Assembly (NCBI RefSeq): GCF_000368865.1
Contig: NZ_KB849726.1
Location: forward strand, 391,634-455,633
Reading direction: 5' to 3'
Source of the DNA: Acinetobacter bouvetii DSM 14964 = CIP 107468
GTDB lineage: Bacteria > Pseudomonadota > Gammaproteobacteria > Pseudomonadales > Moraxellaceae
Length of the DNA: 64,000 nucleotides
A program made the position numbers and the translations under genes. Below, in pieces: positions 1-9,467 of this stretch; position 1 is the stretch's first letter, and every line of letters begins with the position of its first letter. The notes under the pieces were generated by a model. It saw nothing but the letters and a program-made list of their open reading frames with translations, made no database searches and was not told the origin of the DNA.

Positions 1-19
1 TAAAATGTACTTCTGAAAT

Positions 20-95
20 TGGCGTCCCTACGGGGATTCGAACCCCGGTTACCGCCGTGAAAGGGCGATGTCCTAGGCCTCTAGACGATAGGGAC
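20..95 (-). tRNA. tRNA-Glu (anticodon UUC)
   Basis: Read on the minus strand this is a 76-nt cloverleaf that begins GTCCCTATCGTC and ends with an encoded CCA. The anticodon loop CTTTCAC gives UUC, hence glutamate. The T-arm GGTTCGAATCC is canonical. It is identical over all 76 nt to the copy at 2752-2827. Confidence 0.97.
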
Positions 96-228
96 GTTTC
101 AGAGGTGGGCGTATATTAGGGTGAAAACCGGGGGGTGTCAAACGCTTTTCCACAAATAATTTCAGATTTCTGTACCGAGTGCATAAATTTAAAACAATAT
201 CTGAAAAAAAGCTTGAAAAATACATCGT

Positions 229-1134
229 TTAAGGCGTTTTTTTGAGCATTTCCAGCAATGCCGCGACCGCAAGCGGATGCTGCAGATAACCGCCAATGTC
301 ATGCGGATGTTCAAGCTGTGTCCGAATTTCGTGGTTGATAATTGCCGGCTTAAATTTAAAGGGCGATTCCGAGAGGGGAAAGGCGGTGAGGAAATCATCC
401 GCAGAGTAAAAGTTGATCCAGTCGCCTGCGAGAGAAGGCGGCCTTTGGATGGGCTGCGGAAGATGAGACTGTATGACGCGGAATGCGAGCGGCGAGCCAA
501 GCGTGATAAATCTCTGAATGTTCAGTTCAGGGTGCTGGATCATAAAATTGTAGGCAATGACGGTGCCCAATGAATGCGCAATGATCATTTGCGGTTTTGC
601 TGTGTGCAGCTGTTCATGAATCCGTGCATGAACAGCGTGGATGAAGTGCGGATTGGATAAGTAGAGATAGGTTTCGACTAGAAATTTATGCAGCAGGCTG
701 GCATGCAGGTCAGGAAAATGATTAATGATCAGGGCAAAGTCGCGCAGGGCCAAATCCCGGCTTAATGCGGCCATCCATTTTATTTTAGGATTGGAATTCA
801 GCGCATCTTCGACATTTAACTGCGGATTGTTGCAAATTTCGGGCGAGTGTTCATGCGCTGCCTGAGGGCTGGGCTGCAGTGGAACAGTATGAACAAATGG
901 AAAATGCGGCCAATGCTGCGGCATCAATGTGCCGGCGTTTAATGTATTTTGCAGATGGTGCCTTGAAAGCAGGTCTCCATAGAAGGGCATGCGGATGTGC
1001 TGCTTTAAATAAGGATAATAGGCATCTTGCTGGCAATGATGCAGCCCGCTTTTGAAAATTCCTAACCAGCGCTGACGCAGTGATTCAGCTGTTTGATTTT
1101 GCTGGTTCATTCCATGAATTAAAATAATATTCAT
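229..1134 (-). CDS. alpha/beta hydrolase, lipase/esterase-like
   Basis: The protein is about 301 aa and is probably a cytoplasmic serine hydrolase of the alpha/beta fold. It opens with the typical first strand and oxyanion motif IILIHGMN. The nucleophile elbow AHSLG (a GxSxG variant) puts the serine near residue 188. A late HDIGGYLQHP segment could supply the catalytic histidine. I chose the ATG at 1134 because AGGTG sits 7 nt upstream; a start 10 codons earlier has no better ribosome site. The gene stands alone between tRNA-Glu and a permease. The substrate cannot be read from the sequence. The fold is fairly sure, the function open. Confidence 0.8.
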   Translation of the reverse strand: MNIILIHGMNQQNQTAESLRQRWLGIFKSGLHHCQQDAYYPYLKQHIRMPFYGDLLSRHHLQNTLNAGTLMPQHWPHFPFVHTVPLQPSPQAAHEHSPEICNNPQLNVEDALNSNPKIKWMAALSRDLALRDFALIINHFPDLHASLLHKFLVETYLYLSNPHFIHAVHARIHEQLHTAKPQMIIAHSLGTVIAYNFMIQHPELNIQRFITLGSPLAFRVIQSHLPQPIQRPPSLAGDWINFYSADDFLTAFPLSESPFKFKPAIINHEIRTQLEHPHDIGGYLQHPLAVAALLEMLKKTP

Positions 1135-1177
1135 AGACGCACCTAGAAAGATGTCCTTTGTCAAAACAGTATAAATA

Positions 1178-1209
1178 AAAAAAGAGCAGCTGGAGCTGCT
1201 CTTTTTTTA
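1178..1209 (-). terminator. intrinsic terminator downstream of the first permease
   Basis: AAGAGCAGC, a short loop and GCTGCTCTT form a stem flanked by A and T runs on both sides. It can end minus-strand transcription from the permease gene that stops at 1232. Its symmetry would let it work in both directions. Confidence 0.85.
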
Positions 1210-1231
1210 TTTATACTGAAAAGCCTGATGT

Positions 1232-2644
1232 TTAGGATTTATTATGGTAGAACGCATAATAGCTGGCGTAGCAGACCGCAATAAATGCTAAACAGCCAAA
1301 GAAGCTGATGCGCAGTGATGGATCAAATACCATGCTGATGCAGGTAATGAAACAGAAGATAAAGCCCAGAATCGGCACAATCGGGAACAGCGGGGCAGCA
1401 AAGCCCAATTCTGCTTTGGTATGTCCGTCTTTATACCATTGACGGCGGAAGTTGAATTGGCATAAACAGATACTCATCCATACAACCACCATGGTAAATG
1501 CCGCAATCCCCAGTAAATTCGTGAAAATTGTTTCGGGTGCAAACTGCTCAGACAATAAGCCCGGCATGCCGCCAATCATGGTGACGATGACAGCCACATA
1601 AGGAACACCACGCGCATTGACTTTAGAGAACACCGCTGGCAGCTGCTTTTGATAAGACAGCGACCACATCATGCGGGATGCGGCAAACAGGCCTGAATTC
1701 GCAGCAGACAATAACGCAGTGATAATCACAAAACGGATAATGTCTTCAGCATAAGGAATGCCAATATGCTGGAATACCGTAACAAATGGACTGCTGCTGA
1801 CGCCTTCAGCCGCTAAACCTGCTTCCTGATGCGGAAGGAGTGAAGTCACAACTAAGATGGTGCCCACAAAGAAAATCAGTAAGCGGAAAATCGCGGTATT
1901 GATCGCTTTCGGCACATTCTTCGCTGGATCTTTGGTTTCACCCGCAGCTACACCAATCAGCTCTGTACCTGAAAATGCAAAGTTAACGATCAGCATGGTG
2001 GTAAAGATAGGGAATAAACCTTCCGGGAACCAGCCTTGGGCCGTTAAGTTGCTAAATAAAGGCGCAGCTTCATAGCCTCTGTAGCCAATCACGCCAAAGA
2101 TGGCGAGTAAACCCAACACAATAAAAGCAACGACCGTAATCACTTTGACTAAAGCCAGCCAAAACTCAGATTCAGCGAACCATCTGGTTGAAATCATATT
2201 CAGGCTGAATACAAAAACGCCAAAAAACAGGGTCCACATCCACATAGAACTGTCAGGGAACCATTCCTGCATCAGTAATGCGGCTGCCGTAAACTCTGTG
2301 CCTAATGTCACTGACCAGGTCAGCCAGTACAGCCAGGTAATGGTATAGCCTGTACCTGGCCCGATATAGCGTTTGGCATAGGCGCCAAATGAGCCGGACT
2401 CAGGAATATGAACGGCAAGTTCGCCTAAGCACAGCATAACCATATAGGCGATAATGCCGCCCAAAAAATATGAAATGATGGCACCGACAGGCCCCGTTTG
2501 TGCAATGACTTCACCCGACCCTAAAAACAGGCCTGTGCCGATTGCGCCGCCAAGCGAAATCATGACCAGATGCCGAGTACTCATAGCGCGTTTTAACGGC
2601 GCAGAATTGCCCTGATGCAGAGCATCATTCGGAGATGAGTGCAT
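1232..2644 (-). CDS. amino-acid permease, APC superfamily (AAT family), paralogue 1
   Basis: The 470-aa inner-membrane protein has about 12 hydrophobic segments and imports amino acids by proton symport, as known for this family. Near the N-terminus it has the family signature GGAIGTGLFLGSGEVI in TM1, followed by GELAVHIPESGSF. The GxxxxDPAKNVPKA loop near residue 240 is also typical. It resembles LysP/GabP-type permeases, including a WYKDGHT loop before the last helices, but the substrate cannot be fixed from sequence. It is about two-thirds identical by eye to the protein encoded at 3085-4518, so the pair looks like a tandem duplication. Transcription probably ends at the hairpin at 1178-1209. 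Confidence 0.9.
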   Translation of the reverse strand: MHSSPNDALHQGNSAPLKRAMSTRHLVMISLGGAIGTGLFLGSGEVIAQTGPVGAIISYFLGGIIAYMVMLCLGELAVHIPESGSFGAYAKRYIGPGTGYTITWLYWLTWSVTLGTEFTAAALLMQEWFPDSSMWMWTLFFGVFVFSLNMISTRWFAESEFWLALVKVITVVAFIVLGLLAIFGVIGYRGYEAAPLFSNLTAQGWFPEGLFPIFTTMLIVNFAFSGTELIGVAAGETKDPAKNVPKAINTAIFRLLIFFVGTILVVTSLLPHQEAGLAAEGVSSSPFVTVFQHIGIPYAEDIIRFVIITALLSAANSGLFAASRMMWSLSYQKQLPAVFSKVNARGVPYVAVIVTMIGGMPGLLSEQFAPETIFTNLLGIAAFTMVVVWMSICLCQFNFRRQWYKDGHTKAELGFAAPLFPIVPILGFIFCFITCISMVFDPSLRISFFGCLAFIAVCYASYYAFYHNKS

Positions 2645-2751
2645 AAAATGTCATTAAGAAAATAGTAGGAAGCGGGCTATTGTAGAGAAAAATAGTGAGA
2701 GTGCAATCAGCTTTTAATTATTTGATAAAAGATAGTCTATAAAAAGATAGA
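2645..2751. other. short gap upstream of permease 1
   Basis: This AT-rich spacer separates permease 1 from the second tRNA-Glu and presumably holds the permease promoter. No clear operator was seen. Confidence 0.4.
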
Positions 2752-2827
2752 TGGCGTCCCTACGGGGATTCGAACCCCGGTTACCGCCGTGAAAGGGCGA
2801 TGTCCTAGGCCTCTAGACGATAGGGAC
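2752..2827 (-). tRNA. tRNA-Glu (anticodon UUC), second copy
   Basis: It is identical to the tRNA at 20-95 over 76 nt, with UUC anticodon and encoded CCA on the minus strand. It lies directly upstream of permease 1, in the same direction. Confidence 0.97.
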
Positions 2828-3010
2828 GTTGCGAGGTGATGGCTATATTAGGGATTTTTAAAAAAGCTGTCAAACCTGAGAAGGCATTATTTTTAAAATA
2901 TTGAATTGTTTGATTAAAAAATGAGAGATTTGTTTTGAGGTGAGCAATTGAAAGGCGCGGCGTTTTTAAAGGGCCGTCAATCTTGCCATCCATCATGGCG
3001 GGCTGAATAA

Positions 3011-3038
3011 CAAAGCGCAGCGGTGCCGCTGCGCTTTG
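3011..3038 (-). terminator. strong hairpin downstream of the second permease
   Basis: A perfect 13-bp stem, CAAAGCGCAGCGG with CCGCTGCGCTTTG, is separated by only TG. It lies 47 nt past the stop of the minus-strand permease. The following minus-strand bases (TTATT) are only weakly T-rich, so it may be a terminator or an RNA 3'-end stabiliser. Confidence 0.65.
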
Positions 3039-3084
3039 TTCAAAGTCAAATTCATCAAAAATTTTTGATTAAAAAATAGGACTG

Positions 3085-4518
3085 TTATTGATTTTTATTG
3101 TGATACAGCCAGTAATAGCTGGCATAGCATGCCGCCATAAACAGCAGACAGCCGATAAAGCCAGACAGCATTTCAGGGTCGGCGGCCATGCTTAAGCCTG
3201 TGGCCGTACAGCAGATAAAGCCCAATATCGGCACCAGCGGGAACCAAGGTGTTCTAAATTTCAACTCACTGACAGTATGGCCTTGCTTCAGCCATTGGCG
3301 GCGGAAGTTGAATTGGCTCCAGCAAATGCTCATCCAGACAATCACCATGGTAAACGCAGCCACGCCCATCAGGTTTTTAAAGATTACATCTGCGCCAAAC
3401 TGTTCAGACAGCAAGCCGGGCAAACCGCCAATCATGGTGACCCAAATGGCAACCACAGGAACGCCTGATTTATTCACTTTGGCAAATACGCGCGGCAGAT
3501 GATTTTGTGCAGACAGTGCCCACATCATGCGGGATGCGGCATATAAGCCTGAGTTTGCGGTAGACAATAAGGCGGTAATGATCACAAAACGGATCATGTC
3601 TTCTGCATAGGGAATGCCCATCAAGTTGAAAACTGAAACGAATGGGCTGCTGCTGAGTCCGCCGTGACCGCCGACATTTAAGCCCGCATCGGTATAGGTC
3701 AGCAAAGAACTGATGACGATAATGGTGCCGACAAAGAAAATCATCAAGCGCCATACGGCCGCATGAATGGCTTTGGGCACATTTTTTTCTGGGTTTTCGG
3801 TTTCGCCCGCCGCAATCCCAATCATTTCTGTCCCGTTAAAAGCAAAGTTTACGATCAGCAAGGTTGCAAAAAGCGGGAACAAGCCATTTGGCAGCCAGCC
3901 ATGTTCTGTCAAATTGCTGAACAGCGGGGCAGAGGTATAGCCTTCAAAAGGAATCAGGCCAAAAATGCAGGCAAAGCCAAGCCCGATAAATATCAGCACC
4001 GTCGCCACTTTAATAAAAGACAGCCAGAATTCAGACTCGGCAAAGGTGCGTGTGGAGCTGAGGTTGGACAGCAGCACGCCCGCAGCGAAAATCAGGGTCC
4101 ATAGCCAGATAGAAGTTTGCGGAAACCACTCCTGCACCAGTATGGCGGCTGCGGTAAATTCTGTGCCTAAAGTGGCAGACCAGCCGAGCCAGTACATCCA
4201 AGAGACCATATAGCCCGTTCCTGGGCCAATGTAGTTGGTCGCAAATGCCCCGAATGATCCGGATACCGGTAAATGTACGGCAAGCTCACCGAGGCAAAGC
4301 ATGACCATATAGGCAATGATGCCTCCAATAATATAAGCAAGAACTGCCCCTAATGGGCCTGCTTGGGAAATAACCTCACCAGAACCCATGAACAGGCCAG
4401 TGCCAATGGCGCCGCCTAAGGAAAGCATAATGAGATGACGCGTGGTCATTGCGCGTTTTAAAGACGGCGTAGTCCCTTCCGCAGAGGATTGCTGCGAAGG
4501 CTGAGAGGGAGATTGCAT
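3085..4518 (-). CDS. amino-acid permease, APC superfamily (AAT family), paralogue 2
   Basis: The 477-aa protein has the same architecture as the product of 1232-2644: about 12 membrane segments, GGAIGTGLFMGSGEVI near residue 35, GELAVHLPVSGSF, and a loop with ENPEKNVPKAIHA. The N-terminal 20 residues are Ser/Gln/Pro-rich and differ from the paralogue, as do a few insertions such as GGHGG near residue 280. This suggests functional divergence after duplication. It is an inner-membrane proton-coupled amino-acid importer by family knowledge; the substrate is unknown. It is monocistronic, with a hairpin at 3011-3038 and an AT-rich upstream region. Confidence 0.9.
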   Translation of the reverse strand: MQSPSQPSQQSSAEGTTPSLKRAMTTRHLIMLSLGGAIGTGLFMGSGEVISQAGPLGAVLAYIIGGIIAYMVMLCLGELAVHLPVSGSFGAFATNYIGPGTGYMVSWMYWLGWSATLGTEFTAAAILVQEWFPQTSIWLWTLIFAAGVLLSNLSSTRTFAESEFWLSFIKVATVLIFIGLGFACIFGLIPFEGYTSAPLFSNLTEHGWLPNGLFPLFATLLIVNFAFNGTEMIGIAAGETENPEKNVPKAIHAAVWRLMIFFVGTIIVISSLLTYTDAGLNVGGHGGLSSSPFVSVFNLMGIPYAEDMIRFVIITALLSTANSGLYAASRMMWALSAQNHLPRVFAKVNKSGVPVVAIWVTMIGGLPGLLSEQFGADVIFKNLMGVAAFTMVIVWMSICWSQFNFRRQWLKQGHTVSELKFRTPWFPLVPILGFICCTATGLSMAADPEMLSGFIGCLLFMAACYASYYWLYHNKNQ

Positions 4519-4640
4519 AGATTGAAAACAAAAGTTTTTAAAAACATATTTTATAGGTTCGTTATATGAAAAATCACATAAATCGGTTTTTTCTTATAAT
4601 TTATATTTGACTATCAATAAAATAGATATAAATATTCGGA

Positions 4641-4787
4641 TTAAGATTTTGGCTGAATAGCTGAATGCTGTTCGGAGGATGACTGTTTTTGTTCTGCCGG
4701 TTTGGTGCCGTCATCCCGGCTGATCATATAAATATATAGCGCGGCAGGAAATAAAATAAGTAAAACCAGCAGGATATTTTTCAGCAT
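4641..4787 (-). CDS. possible small single-pass membrane protein
   Basis: The reading frame gives a 48-aa protein starting MLKNILLVLLILFPAALYIYMI, then a charged, Gln/Ser-rich tail. That is one N-terminal transmembrane helix plus a short soluble tail. An upstream in-frame ATG at 4871 would add 28 residues that do not look membrane-like. Neither start has a convincing Shine-Dalgarno sequence, because the bases before 4787 are a C-run on the coding strand. No family is recognised. I list it because the hydrophobic pattern is coherent, but it could be spurious. Confidence 0.4.
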   Translation of the reverse strand: MLKNILLVLLILFPAALYIYMISRDDGTKPAEQKQSSSEQHSAIQPKS

Positions 4788-5017
4788 AAATATGGGGGGG
4801 AGATTGAAAAAAGCCCGCTCAGTATAGCGAAAATGCCGAAGAATAAACACACGGTGATGTTTTTGCTTCATTTTATTTTGTTGCAGGCAGACTAATTTTT
4901 AAAGGCCTTGAATATAAGTCAGTAAAGGGGGGGAGCTGCATGTATCCGAGAGGAAAACAGACAGTACGATGATCAGGATAGGCTTTGCAATAGTGCGCTG
5001 TCTGTTTGAGAAAACTT

Positions 5018-5037
5018 AAAAGCGCTGGAGCGCTTTT
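5018..5037 (-). terminator. hairpin terminator after the TonB-dependent receptor gene
   Basis: AAAAGCGCT and AGCGCTTTT form a 9-bp stem with a GG loop, 19 nt beyond the minus-strand stop at 5056. A T-rich run follows on the minus strand. Confidence 0.75.
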
Positions 5038-5055
5038 GAGTTTTGTTTGAGGCCA

Positions 5056-7560
5056 CTAGAACTTAAAAGTAACATCGGCAACAATTTGGCGTCCGATTTC
5101 AGATTTTAAATAATAGTCATTGTCTAGGTATTTATTATGCCGATTGGTGACATTATTCATGGTGAGCCCGAACATGCCGCTGTAATCTTTAGAAAATTTA
5201 TGAGTATAGCTTGCGCGCATATCCCAACGCACCACACTTGGAACGTCCGTATCATCATAACTATAGATAATAGGTAAATCATTATACTGAATTTGATCTT
5301 TAGTTGGGATGCTGCTTTTGATCAAGCCATTATGGCGCGGCTTATAAACTAAAAAGTTACTGATATTCAGACCTTCAAGCCTATTTGGTGTGAAATCCCA
5401 GCTCAATCGGGCAGTGATTGGGACATTGTAGTCGCTTGCAGGAATATCATTAGTCGCGGTAATTTTTCCGTTATATAAAACATGTGAATATTCTTTTAAC
5501 TCAACTTCATCAGCATCATTATAGTCTCGCTGAGTATCTGTATAGTTGAATGCAAAATTAACACGATGCTTGGCATTGAGTGCCTCTATAGGCGCGATAT
5601 TGCCTAAGGTAAAAGTAATATCCTCAGAATTATATTCTTTGTTATTGGTATAAATGCGCGTCCATAAATCAGTGGCGTCTGGACGGGCTAAATAATACTG
5701 ATCTTTATATTGGCGGTTGACATATTTCATTTGCATGCGCAAGTTATTGAGCTCAGCACTTAAACCGATAAGCCACTCATCTGCATATGGCAAATTGAGG
5801 TCACTGCGTTTGACATTAATGGATGAGGTATTTGCGCTTGAGATCCAATCGCTATTAATATTTGTACGGGTATAGTTCTGCTTTAGCGAGTTGATGCCAT
5901 CCTGTAGGTCAAAATTAAATAAGTAGCGGTCATAATAGCGGCTCCATCCTGTGCTCAGTTTTAAACGCTGATCTGCGAACGGCATATAGTGAAATGCAGT
6001 TCGTGGCGCCAAATTATGATTCTTGCTTAAGCTGTCGTAGTCATAGCGTAAGCCGATTACTGCTTCCAGCGTATTCTTCCAATTGACTCGGTCTTCAGCA
6101 TAGGCAAACCAAGAATCCTGCTGTACATCTAACTGTCCGCTGGTATGCACCGTCTTTTTAATGCTGTATTGTCCAGAGGTTCCTTTGCTTGGGATATAGC
6201 TCGGATCACATGCATCTGCAACTGTTCCGTCATTTTTAATACAGTCCGTGCCAAATTTTGATGGTACAAAATAAGCAGTAAAATCATTTGGTCTCTGCCA
6301 CTGCGCTTCGTTATGGCTGAATCCTGCGCCGATATTGAATTGATGTGCTGTATTTAGAAATTGCAGCGGATTAAACTCGGCATGAGTATTGTATTCTAAG
6401 GTCTTTTGTTTGCTTAAAATGGTTCCAGATACACCTTCAGTCGCTGTGGTTGATGTCCCCCAATTTTTATCTTCTGACGTTAACCATGAATACTGATCAT
6501 TTGAGCTGCTGACTCTGTCATTTTGTTTTTCTTGATAACTGAGATTTTGCTTTAAGGTCACACCATTAAATTTTTTGTCTATGTTTAAATTAATTGCATT
6601 GCTGTCAGAGGATTGATGAATTCCATCAGACAGCGCATTTGATACAAATCGGAGCTTCTGATCATTGGCATGCTGAAGTCCTAATTTAAACGAAAGATCT
6701 TCGCTTGGATCATAAAACATGTCTAATGAAGCATTATCAACTTCACGTTCTTCATTATAAGGGCGGCCATCTTTAAGCTGTGATGCCGCTTTAATGTCTG
6801 CAGTTCTTTGGCTAAGCCCAAAGTTTAAACCGAAGTCTTCCGTAAGGCGGCCATACGTGTATAGACTGAAACCTTGCTTGGTATAATTTTTTTGGGCATT
6901 GGCTTTAGTTGGATCATTAAATTCGGCTTCTTCATCTGTATCGATATAATTGAAGCGGTTCCAGTTTGAATTGGTGTAATCATAATTCACTGAACCGTGA
7001 ATTTCGCCCACTACTGTTTTAGGGGCGCATGTTGTTGCGCTAATGACGCCTCCTGTAAATTTACCGTATTTCGCGCTGACATTGCTGTCTAAGACTTCCA
7101 AATTGCATAATAAATCTGTGTTGATCGTAACAGCTTGAGATGTTCCATCTAAATCAGATATGTTGTTGAGTGAACTTGTTCCTGAATATGGATTGATATC
7201 ATTGTTGAAGCTCATGCCATTTAATAGAAAGCTATTGTTATAAGGCAGGGCGCCATGGATAGACATATCCGCTGCGTTGATTTCAGCTTGGCTCGCTGCA
7301 TTGTTGTTTTTATTCGAAAATTGAATATTCGGATTAACTTTTAAAAATTCGGAAATAGTTTTCTGTGTATTCGGCGTTTTTTCTAAATCTTCTTTACTGT
7401 AAGTGGTTTGCCCGACTTCATTTGCCTTTTCTGCTTCTACGATAATGGTATTTAATTTCACTTCGGGCTGTACGGCTGCATTTTCGGCATCATTTGCATA
7501 TGCGATAGGGCAAAGCACAGAAAAAATAGCCAGAGCAAGCGGAGAGTGGGCAAATCGCAT
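5056..7560 (-). CDS. TonB-dependent outer-membrane receptor
   Basis: The 834-aa protein starts with a signal peptide ending near YANDA (about residue 24). A plug domain follows (about residues 40-170: IIVEAEKAN..., then a motif around LNGMSFNNDINPY). After that comes a long beta-barrel rich in alternating aromatic strands, ending in the terminal phenylalanine (ADVTFKF) typical of outer-membrane proteins. It lacks the N-terminal STN signalling domain of the receptor at 25460, so it probably does not control a sigma factor. Family members import iron chelates, vitamin B12, other metals or sugars using TonB energy; the ligand is unknown. The upstream promoter overlaps a Fur-box-like sequence, which favours an iron chelate. 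No other transport gene is adjacent. Confidence 0.9.
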   Translation of the reverse strand: MRFAHSPLALAIFSVLCPIAYANDAENAAVQPEVKLNTIIVEAEKANEVGQTTYSKEDLEKTPNTQKTISEFLKVNPNIQFSNKNNNAASQAEINAADMSIHGALPYNNSFLLNGMSFNNDINPYSGTSSLNNISDLDGTSQAVTINTDLLCNLEVLDSNVSAKYGKFTGGVISATTCAPKTVVGEIHGSVNYDYTNSNWNRFNYIDTDEEAEFNDPTKANAQKNYTKQGFSLYTYGRLTEDFGLNFGLSQRTADIKAASQLKDGRPYNEEREVDNASLDMFYDPSEDLSFKLGLQHANDQKLRFVSNALSDGIHQSSDSNAINLNIDKKFNGVTLKQNLSYQEKQNDRVSSSNDQYSWLTSEDKNWGTSTTATEGVSGTILSKQKTLEYNTHAEFNPLQFLNTAHQFNIGAGFSHNEAQWQRPNDFTAYFVPSKFGTDCIKNDGTVADACDPSYIPSKGTSGQYSIKKTVHTSGQLDVQQDSWFAYAEDRVNWKNTLEAVIGLRYDYDSLSKNHNLAPRTAFHYMPFADQRLKLSTGWSRYYDRYLFNFDLQDGINSLKQNYTRTNINSDWISSANTSSINVKRSDLNLPYADEWLIGLSAELNNLRMQMKYVNRQYKDQYYLARPDATDLWTRIYTNNKEYNSEDITFTLGNIAPIEALNAKHRVNFAFNYTDTQRDYNDADEVELKEYSHVLYNGKITATNDIPASDYNVPITARLSWDFTPNRLEGLNISNFLVYKPRHNGLIKSSIPTKDQIQYNDLPIIYSYDDTDVPSVVRWDMRASYTHKFSKDYSGMFGLTMNNVTNRHNKYLDNDYYLKSEIGRQIVADVTFKF

Positions 7561-7588
7561 AGAGGGTAAAGTGGATATAAATAGTAAT

Positions 7589-7624
7589 GCGATCGATTAT
7601 CATTAACAATGTTATATTAATCAA
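7589..7624 (-). promoter_or_regulatory. predicted promoter with overlapping Fur box
   Basis: On the minus strand, TTGATT (7619-7624) and GATAAT (7596-7601) are 17 bp apart, a good sigma-70 promoter reading into the receptor gene. The 19 bp at 7589-7607 match 14 of 19 positions of the Fur consensus GATAATGATAATCATTATC and cover the -10 box. Repression by Fur when iron is plentiful is the inference. Confidence 0.6.
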
Positions 7625-7711
7625 TACAAATGAGACTTATTTTTAATACAAAAAAACGATTTTATTGAGAAGAAAAAACGATTAATCGAGGTTTTTATAA
7701 GGTCAAAAAAG

Positions 7712-7776
7712 CCCCGCTGGCTTAAAATTTGAACATATTAGGCATGTTGCCAGATTGAAATTTTAAGCCAGCGGGG
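7712..7776 (-). terminator. long inverted repeat, probable rnt terminator
   Basis: The arms 7712-7730 and 7758-7776 are perfect 19-bp inverted copies (CCCCGCTGGCTTAAAATTT and its complement) around a 27-nt loop. Within the loop AACAT and ATGTT can pair again. On the minus strand a T6 run follows, 13 nt after the rnt stop. The stem is much longer than a usual terminator. Confidence 0.7.
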
Positions 7777-7788
7777 GGAGAGCTGCAA

Positions 7789-8448
7789 TTATTTTTCAGC
7801 GCTTAGGATATCTAACAAACTTGGGCCAAGCTTGTTCAATATAAAGCAGAATAATTCAGCTGTTTTCTGTGTGTCATACAATGCAGAATGCGCTTCTTTG
7901 CCGTCAAATTCAATGCCAGCCTGAATGCAGGATTTAGCTAAAACCGTTTGGCCAAAAACTACAGCGCTTAAGGTGACAGTGTCAAAAACAGAAAAACTGT
8001 GGAACGGGTTCTGATTTTTGGTTCCTGTACGGGCAATGGCTGCCTGTACAAAGCCTAAATCAAAATGCGCATTGTGGCCCACTAAAATGGCATGTGTGCA
8101 GCCTTGCTGGCGGCGGACTTCATTGACTGATTTAAAAATGCGTTTCAATGCAGACTTTTCATCTTCAGCCATGGCCATACGCATTGGATTAAACGGGTCT
8201 ACGCCAATAAAGTCCAAAGATCTGCGGTCTAAGTTTGCGCCTTCAAATGGGTTAATATGCGCATGGTGCGCTTCGCCCGGCACAAATTTTCCTTCTGCAT
8301 CATACACAATCGGTATGGCTGCAATTTCCAATAATGCATCGGTCTGTGAATTAAAGCCTGCGGTTTCAACATCAACAACGACAGGCAGGAATCCACGGAA
8401 ACGCTGACCAATTACTGGTAGAGTTTCATCTGTCACACTTTTCTCCAT
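7789..8448 (-). CDS. rnt: ribonuclease T
   Basis: RNase T is a DEDD-family 3'-to-5' exoribonuclease that matures tRNA and 5S/23S rRNA 3' ends in the cytoplasm. The 219-aa protein matches the family length. It shows motif [10 protein letters not shown] (catalytic D and E near residue 27), motif II HNAHFD near residue 125, and motif [18 protein letters not shown] near residue 182. It begins inside the end of pyrC with a 16-bp overlap, so the two are probably co-transcribed and translationally coupled, and a long hairpin ends the unit. Confidence 0.97.
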   Translation of the reverse strand: MEKSVTDETLPVIGQRFRGFLPVVVDVETAGFNSQTDALLEIAAIPIVYDAEGKFVPGEAHHAHINPFEGANLDRRSLDFIGVDPFNPMRMAMAEDEKSALKRIFKSVNEVRRQQGCTHAILVGHNAHFDLGFVQAAIARTGTKNQNPFHSFSVFDTVTLSAVVFGQTVLAKSCIQAGIEFDGKEAHSALYDTQKTAELFCFILNKLGPSLLDILSAEK

Positions 8449-9467
8449 TGAATGGTTTTACCCGCATGCAGCGGAATAATCTGTTCACCATCCAAATAGT
8501 CTAAACTTTCAGGAATCACTTGATCTTCTTTTACCAAAGTAATGGTATTGGTATTGCGCGGCAGGCCATAGAAGTCTGCGCCAAAATGGCTGGCAAAACC
8601 TTCCAGGCGTTCAATTTTTCCGACTTGATCAAATGCTTGAGCATACAGCTCAATTGCGTTAGGCGCACTATAGCACCCTGCGCAGCCGCATGCATTTTCT
8701 TTAGCATTTTTTGAGTGCGGCGCGCTGTCAGTCCCTAAGAAAAATTTAGGGCTGCCGCTGGTAGCGACTTCAAGCAGGGTTTGCTGATGCGTTTGGCGCT
8801 TTAAAATCGGCAGGCAGTAAAAATGCGGTTTAACGCCGCCCACCAGCATGTCATTGCGGTTAAACAATAAGTGCTGCGGTGTAATGGTGGCAGCCACATT
8901 GCGGTCATGCTCCAAAACAAAATGCGCAGCTTCGCTGGTGGTAATGTGCTCCAGCACCAATTTCAGTTTAGGAAACTGCTTTAAAAGCGGAGACAGCACT
9001 TCATCCAAAAAGCGCTTTTCACGGTCAAAAATATCGACATGGTTATGTGTAACTTCACCGTGCAGCAAAAGCGGCACTTGGTGCTCTTCCATTTGCTCAA
9101 TGACGCCATAAACTTTACTGATGTCACTGACGCCGCTGTCAGAGTTCGTGGTTGCGCCGGCAGGATAAAGCTTGATTGCGTTGACGTGTTCAGACTGCTT
9201 GATTTTCAGCACTTCACTTGGCGCAGTATTATTGGTGAAATACAGCACCATGCGCGGATCAAAATTTACGCCTTCAGGCACATGCGCCATAATGCGTTCA
9301 CGATAAGCATTTGCTTCTTCAACAGTTTTTACAGGCGGGACTAAGTTTGGCATGCAAATCGCGCGCGCAAACTGTTTGGCTAAATCTGGAACCGTGCGTT
9401 TTAAGGCTAAGCCGTCACGAAGGTGGGCATGCCAGTCATCTGGCTGAAGAATAGTAATCGAGTTCAA
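8433..9467 (-). CDS. pyrC: dihydroorotase
   Basis: Dihydroorotase catalyses reversible ring closure of carbamoyl-aspartate to dihydroorotate, the third step of UMP synthesis, in the cytosol. The 344-aa length is that of the class II E. coli type. Visible features are the zinc ligands in DWHAHLRDG (residues 11-19), the lysine in [17 protein letters not shown] that is carbamylated in the family, later histidines in LLLHGEVTH and VLEHITT, and the GTDSAPHS catalytic aspartate motif. The gene overlaps rnt at its 3' end. No other pyrimidine gene is near, as is common for this dispersed pathway. Confidence 0.97.
   Translation of the reverse strand: MNSITILQPDDWHAHLRDGLALKRTVPDLAKQFARAICMPNLVPPVKTVEEANAYRERIMAHVPEGVNFDPRMVLYFTNNTAPSEVLKIKQSEHVNAIKLYPAGATTNSDSGVSDISKVYGVIEQMEEHQVPLLLHGEVTHNHVDIFDREKRFLDEVLSPLLKQFPKLKLVLEHITTSEAAHFVLEHDRNVAATITPQHLLFNRNDMLVGGVKPHFYCLPILKRQTHQQTLLEVATSGSPKFFLGTDSAPHSKNAKENACGCAGCYSAPNAIELYAQAFDQVGKIERLEGFASHFGADFYGLPRNTNTITLVKEDQVIPESLDYLDGEQIIPLHAGKTIQWRKV

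Noticed and set aside
2805-2996. 63-codon minus-strand frame upstream of and across the second tRNA-Glu
   Set aside because: It runs into the tRNA gene, has no recognisable domain and no ribosome site.
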